Both the position numbers and the translations under genes were made by a program. A stretch of DNA of 64,000 nucleotides, taken from assembly GCA_040544425.1 (NCBI GenBank), contig JBEONO010000018.1:16319-80318 (forward strand). Direction: 5' to 3'. The notes beneath the pieces were generated by a model. That model had not been told where the DNA came from and made no database searches. It was given only the letters and a program-made list of their open reading frames with translations. The DNA is from Solimicrobium sp040544425 (GTDB taxonomy: Bacteria; Pseudomonadota; Gammaproteobacteria; Burkholderiales; Burkholderiaceae_D). Shown here in pieces: positions 55,936-64,000 of this stretch (its first letter is position 1; every line of letters starts with the position of its first letter).

Positions 55936-56123
55936 TGTGCTGAATCTGTTTTTCAGGGCATGCAGCGATTAGACATTAGTTCTTGTGAGCAAGTCAACAT
56001 TTGTTATTTGTGCCGAGGCTGAAGTTGTAATTTCAGGCGGCGGGGTGCGGGATATTTTTGCGTGATCGTCGTTGCAATTACTATCAGTTTATTGAGCAGC
56101 GAGACGGGGAATAAGAAACGCAT

Positions 56124-56153
56124 GCCGACAATGCACAATCGTGAATTGTCGGC
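56124..56153 (-). terminator. Hairpin terminator after the yceI gene
   Basis: GCCGACAAT and ATTGTCGGC form a perfect 9-bp stem with a 12-base loop, 18 bases behind the yceI stop on the minus strand, followed by a moderately T-rich stretch in that direction. Confidence 0.6.
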
Positions 56154-56170
56154 CGGATTCAATTTAACAA

Positions 56171-56749
56171 TTACTGATTGATCGCTTCAACTGCAATATC
56201 AATCGTCACGTCATCACCTACATAGGGTGCGTATTTGCCGGCATTGAAATCAGTACGCTTGACTACGGTACTGGCGTTGGCGCCGATGGCATCTTTCTTG
56301 AGCATTGGATGCTGCATTTGCTGAAACGAGCTCAGGGTCAACGTGACTGGCTTGGTGACGCCCTTGATAGTCAGATTGCCTTCAACGGTGCTTGGTTTGT
56401 CGCCGTCAAAATTCACCTTGGTCGATTTAAAAGTCGCGGTTGGGTATTTTGCGGTATCAAAAAAATCTTCGCCCTGAATATGACCGTTAAACAATGTGGA
56501 GCCGGTATCAACCGAAGTCATGTCGATAGTCACATCAACTGAACCTGTCTTGGCTGCCTTGTCGAGCACGATCGTGCCGGATGCTTTGTCAAAGCGGCTC
56601 AATTGCTTGCTATAGCCGAAGTGGCTGTATGAGAAACGCGGCATCGTGTGCGTTCCGTCAATGACGAAGGTTTCCGGTGCAGCGAATGCTGAGCTGCTCA
56701 TTGCAGCAATCAAGGCAGCGGCAAAGCCAAGTTGAGAAATTGTTTTCAT
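56171..56749 (-). CDS. YceI family periplasmic protein
   Basis: A 192-residue protein with a signal peptide (about 1-23, ending SAFA). The mature part is the YceI lipocalin-like barrel: TFVIDGTHTMPRFSYSHFGYS at the start, GSVDVTIDMTSVDTG, GHIQGEDFFDTAKYPTATFKST, and VEGNLTIKGVTKPVTLTL. Family members bind isoprenoid or amphiphilic ligands such as polyprenyl quinones. Single gene by position with its own terminator. Confidence 0.95.
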   Translation of the reverse strand: MKTISQLGFAAALIAAMSSSAFAAPETFVIDGTHTMPRFSYSHFGYSKQLSRFDKASGTIVLDKAAKTGSVDVTIDMTSVDTGSTLFNGHIQGEDFFDTAKYPTATFKSTKVNFDGDKPSTVEGNLTIKGVTKPVTLTLSSFQQMQHPMLKKDAIGANASTVVKRTDFNAGKYAPYVGDDVTIDIAVEAINQ

Positions 56750-56861
56750 ATTTAAAGCTCCAAAAAAATTATCAGGGTTGAGGTTTTGACTTACTGGGTT
56801 CTACTTGTTTTCTGTTGTTAATCAGAAGATGAAACTTGTCAGGTGCATTGACCTTCCGCAC

Positions 56862-57557
56862 TCAGGCGGCCAGATCAAACACCAGCACTTCGGCCTGCTG
56901 CGCATTGGTCAGCGTCAGCATGGTTTCGTTCTCGATCAGGGCAGCATCGCCTTCACGCAATACCAGTTCATTGACATGGATCGCACCACGTATCAGATGT
57001 ACATACGCCTTGCGCTTTGGGTTCAGCGCCAGACTGACCTGCTCGCTGCCATCCAGTAGACCGCGGTACAGCGAGGCATCGGCATGGATCGTGACCGATC
57101 CGTTTGCACCATCCGGCGAGGCGATCAACTGCAGCAGACCGGATTGCTCGGCAAAGGACTTCTGTTCATAGCCAGGTGTGATCCCTTGCACATTGGGCAA
57201 AATCCAGATCTGAAAGAAATGGGTACCGCTGTCGCTCAACTTGTTAAATTCGCTATGTTTGATCCCGCGACCAGCGGAAAGGCGCTGCACGTCACCCGGC
57301 AGGATGGTGGTGCCGTTACCCATATCATCCTGATGCGCCAGCGCACCGGACAGCACATAACTGATGATTTCCATGTCCTGATGACCGTGAGTACCGAAGC
57401 CCATGCCGGCTGCAATCCGATCTTCATTAATCACGCGCAGATTGCCCCAGCCCATGTGCGCAGGATCGTAATAACCCGCAAATGAAAACGAGTGATAGCT
57501 TTTCAGCCAGCCGTGATCTGCATAGCCGCGTTCTTTCGATTGTCGTAAAGTGATCAT
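56862..57557 (-). CDS. Pirin family protein (YhhW-like)
   Basis: A 231-residue bicupin. The N-terminal cupin has the metal ligands in GFGTHGHQDMEIISYVLSGALAHQD and GRGIKHSEFN; the second cupin (about 150-231) is more divergent. Bacterial pirins of this length include quercetin 2,3-dioxygenase-like YhhW of E. coli; the true substrate is unknown. GGAGGA precedes the ATG. Divergent from a LysR gene 97 bases away, which probably controls it. Confidence 0.93.
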   Translation of the reverse strand: MITLRQSKERGYADHGWLKSYHSFSFAGYYDPAHMGWGNLRVINEDRIAAGMGFGTHGHQDMEIISYVLSGALAHQDDMGNGTTILPGDVQRLSAGRGIKHSEFNKLSDSGTHFFQIWILPNVQGITPGYEQKSFAEQSGLLQLIASPDGANGSVTIHADASLYRGLLDGSEQVSLALNPKRKAYVHLIRGAIHVNELVLREGDAALIENETMLTLTNAQQAEVLVFDLAA

Positions 57558-57653
57558 AATTCCTCCAGTGACGCCACTTTAAAGCCTTGCAGTTTGCGTG
57601 TGCTCCAGTCAATTTGATGGCATCATTCAATAAATTTGAATGGAGAGCCCAAT

Positions 57654-58619
57654 ATGGCATCAACTCTTTCGGCGCGCGATGTGCTCACGCCCGACTCACT
57701 GGCCCTGTTGCAGACTATTGCCGAAGCAGGCAGTTTTGCAGCGGCGGCGCGCGCCTCGGGCATGGTGCCGAGCGCCCTGACCTATCGGGTGCGCCAGATT
57801 GAAGACGCGCTTGATGTGCTGCTGTTTGACCGCAGCTCACGGCAGGCCCGGCTGACCGTGGCAGGCCACGAACTGCTGCGCGAAGGAGCCAGACTGCTGG
57901 CCGACGTGGATGCGGTGGCCAACCGGGTCAAGCGCGTGGCAACCGGCTGGGAACCAACTTTCACGATCGCCATCGACAGCATCATTCATCGCACGGTGGT
58001 CCTCGAAATGTGCGAGGCATTTTTTGCCTTGAATCCACCGACCAGAGTGAGGCTGCGCGCCGAGACTTTGTCCGGAACCCTGGAGGCTCTGGTCTCAGGT
58101 CAGGCGGACCTGGCAATTGGCGTCACGCAAGAATCGGCCAGCTCAGCGGGATTTCAGGTCCGGCCGCTGGGCAATTCGCGTTTTGTATTTGCCGTTGCAC
58201 CGCATCATCCACTGGCTGGCGAGGTCGAACCATTGAGCGATGAACTGCTGCGCCAACATCGCGCAGTGGCGGTAGCGGATTCGGCGCTGCGTGGCGACGG
58301 GATAACTTACGGTCTGCTGGGCGGCCAGGATGTCTTTACCGTGCCGAATATGCAGGCAAAACTGGAGGCGCAACTGCGCGGCATTGGCAGTGGTTTTCTG
58401 CCGGAGTTTCTGGCCTCGCCTTATATCAAGACCGGGCGACTGGTGCAAAAGCGCGTCGAACGTGCTGAGCGCGTCATCCTGGTCAGCTATGCGTGGCGCA
58501 AAGCACTGGATTCATCAGGGGGCAATGCCCTCAAGTGGTGGCTGGAACGACTCGGGAATGCCAAGACACGCGGGGCTTTGCTTGGCGATGTACCGGCGAC
58601 GTATCTGGATGTTGAATGA
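57654..58619 (+). CDS. LysR family transcriptional regulator
   Basis: The ATG at 57654 (321 residues) has GGAG eight bases upstream; a TTG at 57636 opens the same frame. The N-terminal winged HTH is clear (LALLQTIAEAGSFAAAARASGMVPSALTYRVRQIEDALDVLLFDRSSRQARLT), followed by the effector-binding domain (about 85-300). It diverges from the pirin gene, the usual layout for a LysR regulator and its target. Confidence 0.94.
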   Translation: MASTLSARDVLTPDSLALLQTIAEAGSFAAAARASGMVPSALTYRVRQIEDALDVLLFDRSSRQARLTVAGHELLREGARLLADVDAVANRVKRVATGWEPTFTIAIDSIIHRTVVLEMCEAFFALNPPTRVRLRAETLSGTLEALVSGQADLAIGVTQESASSAGFQVRPLGNSRFVFAVAPHHPLAGEVEPLSDELLRQHRAVAVADSALRGDGITYGLLGGQDVFTVPNMQAKLEAQLRGIGSGFLPEFLASPYIKTGRLVQKRVERAERVILVSYAWRKALDSSGGNALKWWLERLGNAKTRGALLGDVPATYLDVE

Positions 58620-58870
58620 TTACGGATATCCCGTTGAGCTGTTCTGACAAATCTTCAAGAACCCAAAATTTATAAATCAGACAAAGAAAATTAAGTCATA
58701 AATACAGGAGTCTTCACAACAAATTCTTCTTTGATTTGGTTCGCATTCGGGGCTATAACGACCAGGTTCCTCTTTAAAATTAATAATGATGTGATTTTTC
58801 TTGTACCAGGCAAAGTTACAGTCAAAACAGCTGAAGAGCATTTCAATTTCAACTAGTTTGACGGATTGCC

Positions 58871-59305
58871 ATGCGTATTCTACTCACATTGTTATTGAGT
58901 GCAGTCTTTGCGCTCCCTGCGTTCGCCGGACTCGGTGACACCATACCCCAGACTCTCAGCGAAATTAAACCGCAATTTTCCCAGGAACCGCATTGGCAGG
59001 GATTAGCGGTTTATTCAACGGTCACACATTCCGGTATCAGAATCAGGGAATATATCAACGCTGGCGGCGTAATCGTGGCAATCACCTGGCAGGGACCGTT
59101 CCTCCCGGATCTGAGACAGTTGCTGGGTGTGTACTTTCAGACCTACCTGACAGGACCGGCATCACCTGCAACATCGCTCCGACATGCTGAACTCATGACA
59201 CCTGATCTGGTGGTGCAGTCCTACGGTCATCTGCGCGCCTTTCATGGCAGGGCCTACCTGCCCGGATTACTGGCGCCAGGGGTCATCCCGGAGCAATTGC
59301 AATGA
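58871..59305 (+). CDS. DUF2844 exported protein
   Basis: A 144-residue protein with a clean signal peptide (about 1-19, ending AFA) and a DUF2844 pattern (YSTVTHSGIRIREYINAGGVIVAITWQGPFLPDLRQLLG). The segment from 44 to 80 looks like a beta-hairpin that pairs with the next protein or a substrate. No biochemical role is known to me. It overlaps the DUF3443 gene by four bases, so the two are translationally coupled and probably act together in the envelope. Confidence 0.88.
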   Translation: MRILLTLLLSAVFALPAFAGLGDTIPQTLSEIKPQFSQEPHWQGLAVYSTVTHSGIRIREYINAGGVIVAITWQGPFLPDLRQLLGVYFQTYLTGPASPATSLRHAELMTPDLVVQSYGHLRAFHGRAYLPGLLAPGVIPEQLQ

Positions 59306-60558
59306 ATACCCAACCAAGCTGCCGGCTTGCACAAATCTGCGCTTTTCTGACCCTGACAATGATGCTCAATGCTTGCGGTGGCGGCTCAGTGAGCGCGCCC
59401 CCTCCGGCACAGGCGGCCTCGTCTCCAGTTCAGAAACCACCGGCACCACAAAAAAATGTCAATAATACTGTGCCGATTACTGTCACCAACAGCAGGTATG
59501 GCGCCGTGAACACTCCATACATCAGTATCAGAATATGCTCACCGGACAAGCCCGGCAGCTGCCAGACCATCGACCATATATTGCTCGATACCGGCTCGGT
59601 TGGCTTGCGTATTTACGCATCGGCACTGGACCCGTCGGTCACACCAAAATCCATTGTTGATGCAAACGGCAATGAACTGGCAGAGTGCATGCAATTTGCT
59701 GAAGGATATATGTGGGGCCCGCTGCGCAGTATCAATCTTGAGCTCGCTGATGAGGCTGCGCTCAATCTCGCGATGCAAGTTGTGTCCGATCCTGACTTCA
59801 GCTCGATACCCGATCCCTGCACCGGCACCGGAAACATGTTGGACACCGCTCAAAGCTTTAGCGCCAGCGGCGTATTGGGTATTGGGCTATTCAATCAGGA
59901 TTGTGGCAAGTACTGCGCGCAAACCCCCGGCATTTATTACGCGTGCAATACCCAGGGCTGCACCGGCATTACATTGAACGTCACATCACAAATACAAAAT
60001 CCGGTTACGCAATTCAGTACCAATAATAATGGCACCATTATTTCACTGAACGGCCTGACCAATTCCATTCCTGCACTGAGTGCCTCGGGAACATTGACCT
60101 TTGGCGTGGATACCCAGGCCAACAACGCCAGCAGTAACGCAAACACTCTGACCGCCGATTCAGGTAACGGGTATATCGTCACAGAGTTCGCTGGAAAAAA
60201 CTATTCAGACAGTTACCTTGATTCTGGTTCCAACGTAATATTTTTTGACCCTCCCGACCATACCTTACCGGTCTGCGCCACGGCTGCTTCGTATTATTGC
60301 CCGGCGCAGACATTGTCACTCAGCGCCGTCCTTACCGGCACCAACAATGCCAGTGTATCGGTCGCTTTCGGCGCAGCCAATGCCTTATCGCTGTTTCAGA
60401 ATTACCGCGGTTACTCTGCCTATCCGGATCTCACCGGGGGCGCCAGCAGCGGCGCCACGTTTGATTGGGGTCTGCCATTTTTTTACGGTAAAACCATCTA
60501 CACCGTGATCGAAGGAAATCGCAGCAGCAAGGGAACCGGACCATACTTTGGCTGGTAA
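59302..60558 (+). CDS. DUF3443 lipoprotein, probable pepsin-like aspartic protease
   Basis: A 418-residue exported protein. The signal peptide ends in LNAC with Cys25 as a likely lipidation site, then a Pro/Ala/Ser linker (to about 55). The body has the layout of a pepsin-type two-lobe protease: LLDTGSVGLR (Asp96), GVLGIGLF (190-197), SYLDSGSNVIFF (Asp307) and a closing WGLPFFYGKTIYTVIEG (389-405) that recalls the pepsin LGDxFLRxxYTVFD strand. The 211-residue gap between the two Asp fits the family. Six or more Cys could form disulfides. DUF3443 is annotated as unknown; the protease call is my inference. Confidence 0.87.
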   Translation: MNTQPSCRLAQICAFLTLTMMLNACGGGSVSAPPPAQAASSPVQKPPAPQKNVNNTVPITVTNSRYGAVNTPYISIRICSPDKPGSCQTIDHILLDTGSVGLRIYASALDPSVTPKSIVDANGNELAECMQFAEGYMWGPLRSINLELADEAALNLAMQVVSDPDFSSIPDPCTGTGNMLDTAQSFSASGVLGIGLFNQDCGKYCAQTPGIYYACNTQGCTGITLNVTSQIQNPVTQFSTNNNGTIISLNGLTNSIPALSASGTLTFGVDTQANNASSNANTLTADSGNGYIVTEFAGKNYSDSYLDSGSNVIFFDPPDHTLPVCATAASYYCPAQTLSLSAVLTGTNNASVSVAFGAANALSLFQNYRGYSAYPDLTGGASSGATFDWGLPFFYGKTIYTVIEGNRSSKGTGPYFGW

Positions 60559-60580
60559 CTTCGCGAAAAAACCACGTCAA

Positions 60581-61606
60581 TCATTTTGACGCCACGCTGT
60601 CAACGGTCCCCCTATAAAGTTTTCGGTATTCGGTCGGAGACTGCCAGTTATTTTTGCGAAACAACTTGGCAACCTGGGCACCACTCAGCAGGCCGCAACG
60701 CCGCGCAATTTTATCAACCGGAAAATCAGTTTCCGATAGTTGCCGACGTACTTCATCCAATCGTAATTGCAACAGGAAATCATGCGGCGTTTTACCTGTT
60801 TCCATCTTGAATTGACGCGTAAAATTCCTTTCACTCATTGCTACTTCATTGGCGACATCAATGACTGAAATTGATTCGTTCCAGTGTTCGGCCAGCCACA
60901 GTGAGGCCTTGTGTATCCGGTTGACCGGCATGTTTTTTCGAGGATCTAAAAAGTGCACATTATGCAGATCGTCACGACTTTGGCGATACAAAATCAGCTC
61001 CTGCTCAACCCGACGTGCCATCGTCGCACCCAATTCCCGCTCAACGAGCTGCACTGCAAGATTGGACGCGATACCGACGTCACTGACGGTAAAAATGCCC
61101 TCGTCTTCAACAATTTGACTGCCTTTTTCAATTTTTATTTTTGGATATTCGCTGAGTAATTTATTGATTAGCGCCCAGTGCACGGCAACCTTGTGTTCTT
61201 CCAAGAGGCCCGCTGCTCCCAAAACAAAAATTCCTGTGCAGATCCCTGCGGTATGCACCACATGTGGATATATGTTTTGCAGCCATGAGATCAACACCGG
61301 ATCACGATACGCTTCGAAACTACCCGTGCCGCTGGCAACGATCAGTGAATCAAAGCAGACCTGCTCAAACTGCGCAACGGATTCCGTCATGATCTGCACG
61401 CTCGAAGACGAAGTCACTGGTCCGCCAGCAGACGAAATAATCGACACCTGATATTGTGGAACCTTCGGAAAAACTGCTGATATTAATTTATCGCACAGCG
61501 TAAACACATCCGCCATATCGAGGACATCAGCCAACACCACACCGTCAAACACAACAATACCTATACGTCTTACTGCCTGCCCGCAATCGAATAAATTATT
61601 TTTCAT
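60581..61606 (-). CDS. GlxA-type AraC regulator with DJ-1/PfpI domain
   Basis: The ATG at 61606 (341 residues) is preferred since GAGGGA lies six bases before it; a TTG at 61618 opens the frame. Residues about 14-190 form a DJ-1/PfpI-type domain with HTAGICTG (Cys123) at the nucleophile elbow; about 225-330 hold two AraC helix-turn-helix motifs (SVIDVANEVAMSERNFTRQFKMETG, VDKIARRCGLLSGAQVAKLFRKN). Such regulators often control catabolism of small nitrogen compounds. It converges on the DUF3443 gene. Confidence 0.92.
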   Translation of the reverse strand: MKNNLFDCGQAVRRIGIVVFDGVVLADVLDMADVFTLCDKLISAVFPKVPQYQVSIISSAGGPVTSSSSVQIMTESVAQFEQVCFDSLIVASGTGSFEAYRDPVLISWLQNIYPHVVHTAGICTGIFVLGAAGLLEEHKVAVHWALINKLLSEYPKIKIEKGSQIVEDEGIFTVSDVGIASNLAVQLVERELGATMARRVEQELILYRQSRDDLHNVHFLDPRKNMPVNRIHKASLWLAEHWNESISVIDVANEVAMSERNFTRQFKMETGKTPHDFLLQLRLDEVRRQLSETDFPVDKIARRCGLLSGAQVAKLFRKNNWQSPTEYRKLYRGTVDSVASK

Positions 61607-61829
61607 CACTTCCCTCAAATCGAGTTAGCCCACACAATTTTTGAAATAAAAATCTGGAAAATCGTGACCTGCGAACATATTGTTGCAGTAAGTAAGCGGC
61701 TGGAAATTGACGGCTGTCAAATGGCGCGAGTGGCCCGACAAATTGCGGATTGTGGCTTGAGTTTGTCACATGAAGTTGTGAATGCCTGGTGACAGGCGGA
61801 TACAGCTTTTGAGTCAGATTCAAAAACTA

Positions 61830-62105
61830 TTACTCCTGTTGGACACGCTTTTTTTCCAGCTCGTCTTCCAGGTGCGAATTCTCCAATGCAAGTTCCACCA
61901 GAACTCGCTTCAGAGTGACATTTTCCTGAACTAATATGGATTCACGTCGATGCGTTTCATTCAATCCGCCAAATTGATTTTTCCAGCGCAGAAACGTACG
62001 TTTGGTAATGCCGGCCTGACGAATAATGTCGGATACCGGCACGCCCAGTTCTTCCTGCTTAAGCGCAGCGGCAATACGTTCAGTTAATACTAAATTCTGT
62101 TTCAT
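61830..62105 (-). CDS. Lone IS3-family OrfA-like protein
   Basis: A 91-residue product from the ATG at 62105 (GGGAGG five bases upstream; a TTG at 62120 is less likely). It has an HTH (LKQEELGVPVSDIIRQAGITKRTFLRWKNQFGGL) and a leucine-zipper tail (about 48-85) typical of IS3-type OrfA. No OrfB, no integrase core and no terminal repeats were found in the 211 bases downstream or nearby. It may be an IS remnant, or a small DNA-binding protein kept by the host. Confidence 0.8.
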   Translation of the reverse strand: MKQNLVLTERIAAALKQEELGVPVSDIIRQAGITKRTFLRWKNQFGGLNETHRRESILVQENVTLKRVLVELALENSHLEDELEKKRVQQE

Positions 62106-62161
62106 ACCCTCCTCCCGCAACCACCATCCAGACCAGCTTGCATGATCAGTTTGTCACGACG

Positions 62162-63061
62162 TTATTTGTTGCCTTGGTCAACAGCAGGTTCGTCCTGGCT
62201 AAGCCGAAAGCGAAGTATTGGATCCGGAGAACTGATTTGGTCAGATGGCTGTTCCGCCGAGACTTCCTGTCGAGCGCTCGGCGCGACTTCTTCTCCGGCC
62301 ATACTGCTGTTCCTGGCAGTCACTGGTGCTGATTTCAATTCCGGTTCCTGTATGACCGGGCTGGCATTGGCTTTATTGGCCGTTCCTGTGACCATTGACA
62401 CTGTCTTTGCCGGCCTTGGGGAGCCTGGACATTCATGTCCGGAGTCCTCAACTGCTTTCTTGTTCGCCGGACTCTGGCAAAGCAAAGCCAGTGCCACATC
62501 CGGCATGCCCATCGCACGGAATTCTCGCGAATCAAGTCTGCGTACACAAGCCTCATCGACAACCGTCTTGCCGCCACTTGCTCCGAAGCCCGTAAACGAC
62601 ACGCCAAATGCCATGGATCCCATACAGGTATCTGACAAAGTCGTGGTCAACGCCGGGGCTGCCACCGGCGGTGCAGTTTTGATGGTGCTTGTACCAGTAT
62701 TGTCTATCGTCATTTTAGTATTGTAAGCATCGGAACCGGGCACTCCTGCCTGCGCACTGTTTGCCGCTGGCGTTGTCGACGTTGACGGTGCCGTTTCCGG
62801 CACGGTCACCGAAACGTTAACGTTGTTACCGGTTGCGGTACTGTTACCCGAACTGGTACTGGTTGCAGTCATCGTTGAAGAGTTTCCGATCGCTGAACCT
62901 CCAGTTGCCGAACCACCGGTTGCGGACCCGCCAGCACCACCGGCGCCTCCCGTAGCCGATACGTTGGTTGTTGACGATGTAGAGACGGGCGGAGGCCCTG
63001 CTGCAAAGGCGTTCACGGAAAACAGTGTCGCAATTGTGACACCAAGAAGTTTGTTATTCAT
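62162..63061 (-). CDS. Gly/Ala/Ser/Thr-rich exported protein with Cys module
   Basis: 299 residues from the ATG at 63061 (GGGAG five bases upstream). A signal peptide (about 1-20) precedes a Gly/Ala/Ser/Thr repeat (about 38-60, GGAGG followed by SATGG units), a Thr/Ser-rich stretch, then a distinct ordered module (about 140-215) with four Cys (146, 172, 195, 211) and the segment ACVRRLDSREFRAMGMPDVALALLC. The tail is low-complexity. No family recognised. It shares the N-terminal architecture with the next gene. Confidence 0.78.
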   Translation of the reverse strand: MNNKLLGVTIATLFSVNAFAAGPPPVSTSSTTNVSATGGAGGAGGSATGGSATGGSAIGNSSTMTATSTSSGNSTATGNNVNVSVTVPETAPSTSTTPAANSAQAGVPGSDAYNTKMTIDNTGTSTIKTAPPVAAPALTTTLSDTCMGSMAFGVSFTGFGASGGKTVVDEACVRRLDSREFRAMGMPDVALALLCQSPANKKAVEDSGHECPGSPRPAKTVSMVTGTANKANASPVIQEPELKSAPVTARNSSMAGEEVAPSARQEVSAEQPSDQISSPDPILRFRLSQDEPAVDQGNK

Positions 63062-63226
63062 AACCACTCCCGTAATTCATATTTTAGAGAGGTGGAGAAA
63101 TCAACTTCCCCACCTGACCTGCCTCAGAAACGCGTCATCATGGTAATTGGCAGCGCAAACATCTTGCAGTCCACCACATCAGTTCGACACGCCTCCAACC
63201 AATAACCTGCATTGACCGCCAGATTT

Positions 63227-63889
63227 TTAGTTGGATGTAGAGACCCCAACACTTCCACCGTTGCCACCAAACCCGCCTGCGGCATCCCCAGTCCAAGCCG
63301 GAGCACCTTTGACGATGGACCAGATACTGCCGCTACCGTTGCTGTTGCCGTTGACCGAACTGTCTGCCCCCCCTGTACTTGACTTGGTGCTCCCACCTGA
63401 TGCAAGTGCATTCCCGTTGGAGTCCTGACTCCCATTGCCCGAAGTTGAAGTACCTGCGGCACCGGCGCCGCTGCCGCTCCCATTACTCACGGTGATATGC
63501 GATTTTTTGCCGCTGGCATTAGCGGTCACAGCGCCGGTCGATGAATTACCAGTTGCTGCCGCGCCATTAGTAGCACCACCGGTAATAGTTCCACCCCACG
63601 CACCGACGGGGCTGCCAGTTGTGGTGTTGGCACCTGTGTTTGCCATGCCTGAATAGTTATTTTGCGTTGCGTTGCCGGTAGTCATGCTGGCTGGACCTGT
63701 AACCGCACCGCCAGTTGCATTACCCGATGTTGCATTGCCACCAGCACCGCCGGCGCCGGCAGTTGCAGTCACTGTTGCAGTTATAGACTGTGTGGTGGTA
63801 GTCGTAGTGGTGCTGGAATGATGTTGAGCATATGCCGATGTCATTAAAAACAACGAGGCAACTGATGCAGCGATAATTTGCTTTTTCAT
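63227..63889 (-). CDS. Gly/Ser/Asn/Thr-rich exported protein
   Basis: 220 residues with a signal peptide (about 1-21, ending AYAQ), a run of seven Thr (27-33), then GAGGAGG-NATSGNATGG (45-61) and a long low-complexity Gly/Ser/Asn/Ala/Thr region to the end. There are no Cys and almost no charged residues, as in extracellular matrix or amyloid-like proteins. AGGAGA precedes the ATG. It resembles the N-terminal part of the following protein, so the two are tandem paralogues. Confidence 0.78.
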   Translation of the reverse strand: MKKQIIAASVASLFLMTSAYAQHHSSTTTTTTTQSITATVTATAGAGGAGGNATSGNATGGAVTGPASMTTGNATQNNYSGMANTGANTTTGSPVGAWGGTITGGATNGAAATGNSSTGAVTANASGKKSHITVSNGSGSGAGAAGTSTSGNGSQDSNGNALASGGSTKSSTGGADSSVNGNSNGSGSIWSIVKGAPAWTGDAAGGFGGNGGSVGVSTSN

Positions 63890-64000
63890 ACTGATTCTCC
63901 TAGGTTCCCCCTGTGTCAGACTACTTGTCGTGTAACTTTTTAAATTAATCCGATCTCATTGAAGTCTGTTTGTTTGTGTTTTTCGCATTATCTATCCAGC

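Noticed and set aside
62880..62960. Possible short tandem DNA repeat
   Set aside because: The periodicity follows from the Gly/Ala/Thr-rich coding repeat of the exported protein and the units are not exact copies; not a CRISPR array or satellite.

Overview
The window reads as chromosome of a motile, Gram-negative betaproteobacterium of the order Burkholderiales, most likely Oxalobacteraceae (Undibacterium/Herminiimonas/Janthinobacterium relatives). This is inferred from the flagellar gene layout with motC/motD, the DUF3619/DUF3106 and DUF2844/DUF3443 gene pairs, a PEP-CTERM protein and moderate GC content; there is no rRNA marker to prove it. I saw no rRNA, tRNA or CRISPR array.

Layout. (1) 0.1-6.3 kb: universal stress protein, a membrane-sensor histidine kinase of the NarL/HisKA_3 class, a small lipoprotein, a GtrA protein, a short-chain dehydrogenase and ETF-ubiquinone oxidoreductase behind a palindromic operator. 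(2) 6.3-26.7 kb: one continuous flagellar region. The structural genes flgBCDEFGHIJKL run on the minus strand; flgA-flgM-flgN diverge from flgB, with a consensus sigma-28 promoter before flgM. On the minus strand again, flhB-flhA-flhF-flhG-fliA-motC-motD form one overlapping block for export gate, flagellar placement, late sigma factor and a second stator. (3) 27-42 kb: GNAT enzyme, SulP transporter with an SrkA-type kinase, an ECF-like sigma factor operon (sigma / DUF3619 / DUF3106 / RDD), TetR plus LOG protein, a serine hydrolase, aminopeptidase P, prfB with its programmed +1 frameshift, lysS and a NarL-type response regulator. (4) 40.7-44.3 kb, minus strand: di-haem cytochrome c peroxidase/MauG-like protein, a PEP-CTERM protein and a secreted metallophosphoesterase.

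(5) 44.3-47.1 kb is an island-like stretch: a long non-coding region, a 621-residue orphan with AT-richer codons, and directly behind it a decayed IS256-family end. (6) 47-58.6 kb is a run of mostly exported enzymes on the minus strand: alpha/beta hydrolases, S9 peptidase, VOC, HD, YceI and pirin proteins, a photolyase-family protein with a 53-residue DUF2256 partner, and a DUF922-like membrane protein whose zinc-protease motif is altered. (7) 58.9-64 kb: a DUF2844-DUF3443 operon, a GlxA-type regulator, a lone IS3 OrfA-like gene and two paralogous Gly/Ala/Ser/Thr-rich exported proteins.

The strongest candidates for undescribed biology are the DUF2844-DUF3443 pair, where DUF3443 carries the two DTGS/DSGS signatures and other hallmarks of a pepsin-type aspartic protease; the sigma/DUF3619/DUF3106/RDD operon, which looks like an envelope-sensing sigma/anti-sigma system; the AT-rich 621-residue orphan beside an IS relic; and the Gly-rich exported paralogues at the right edge.
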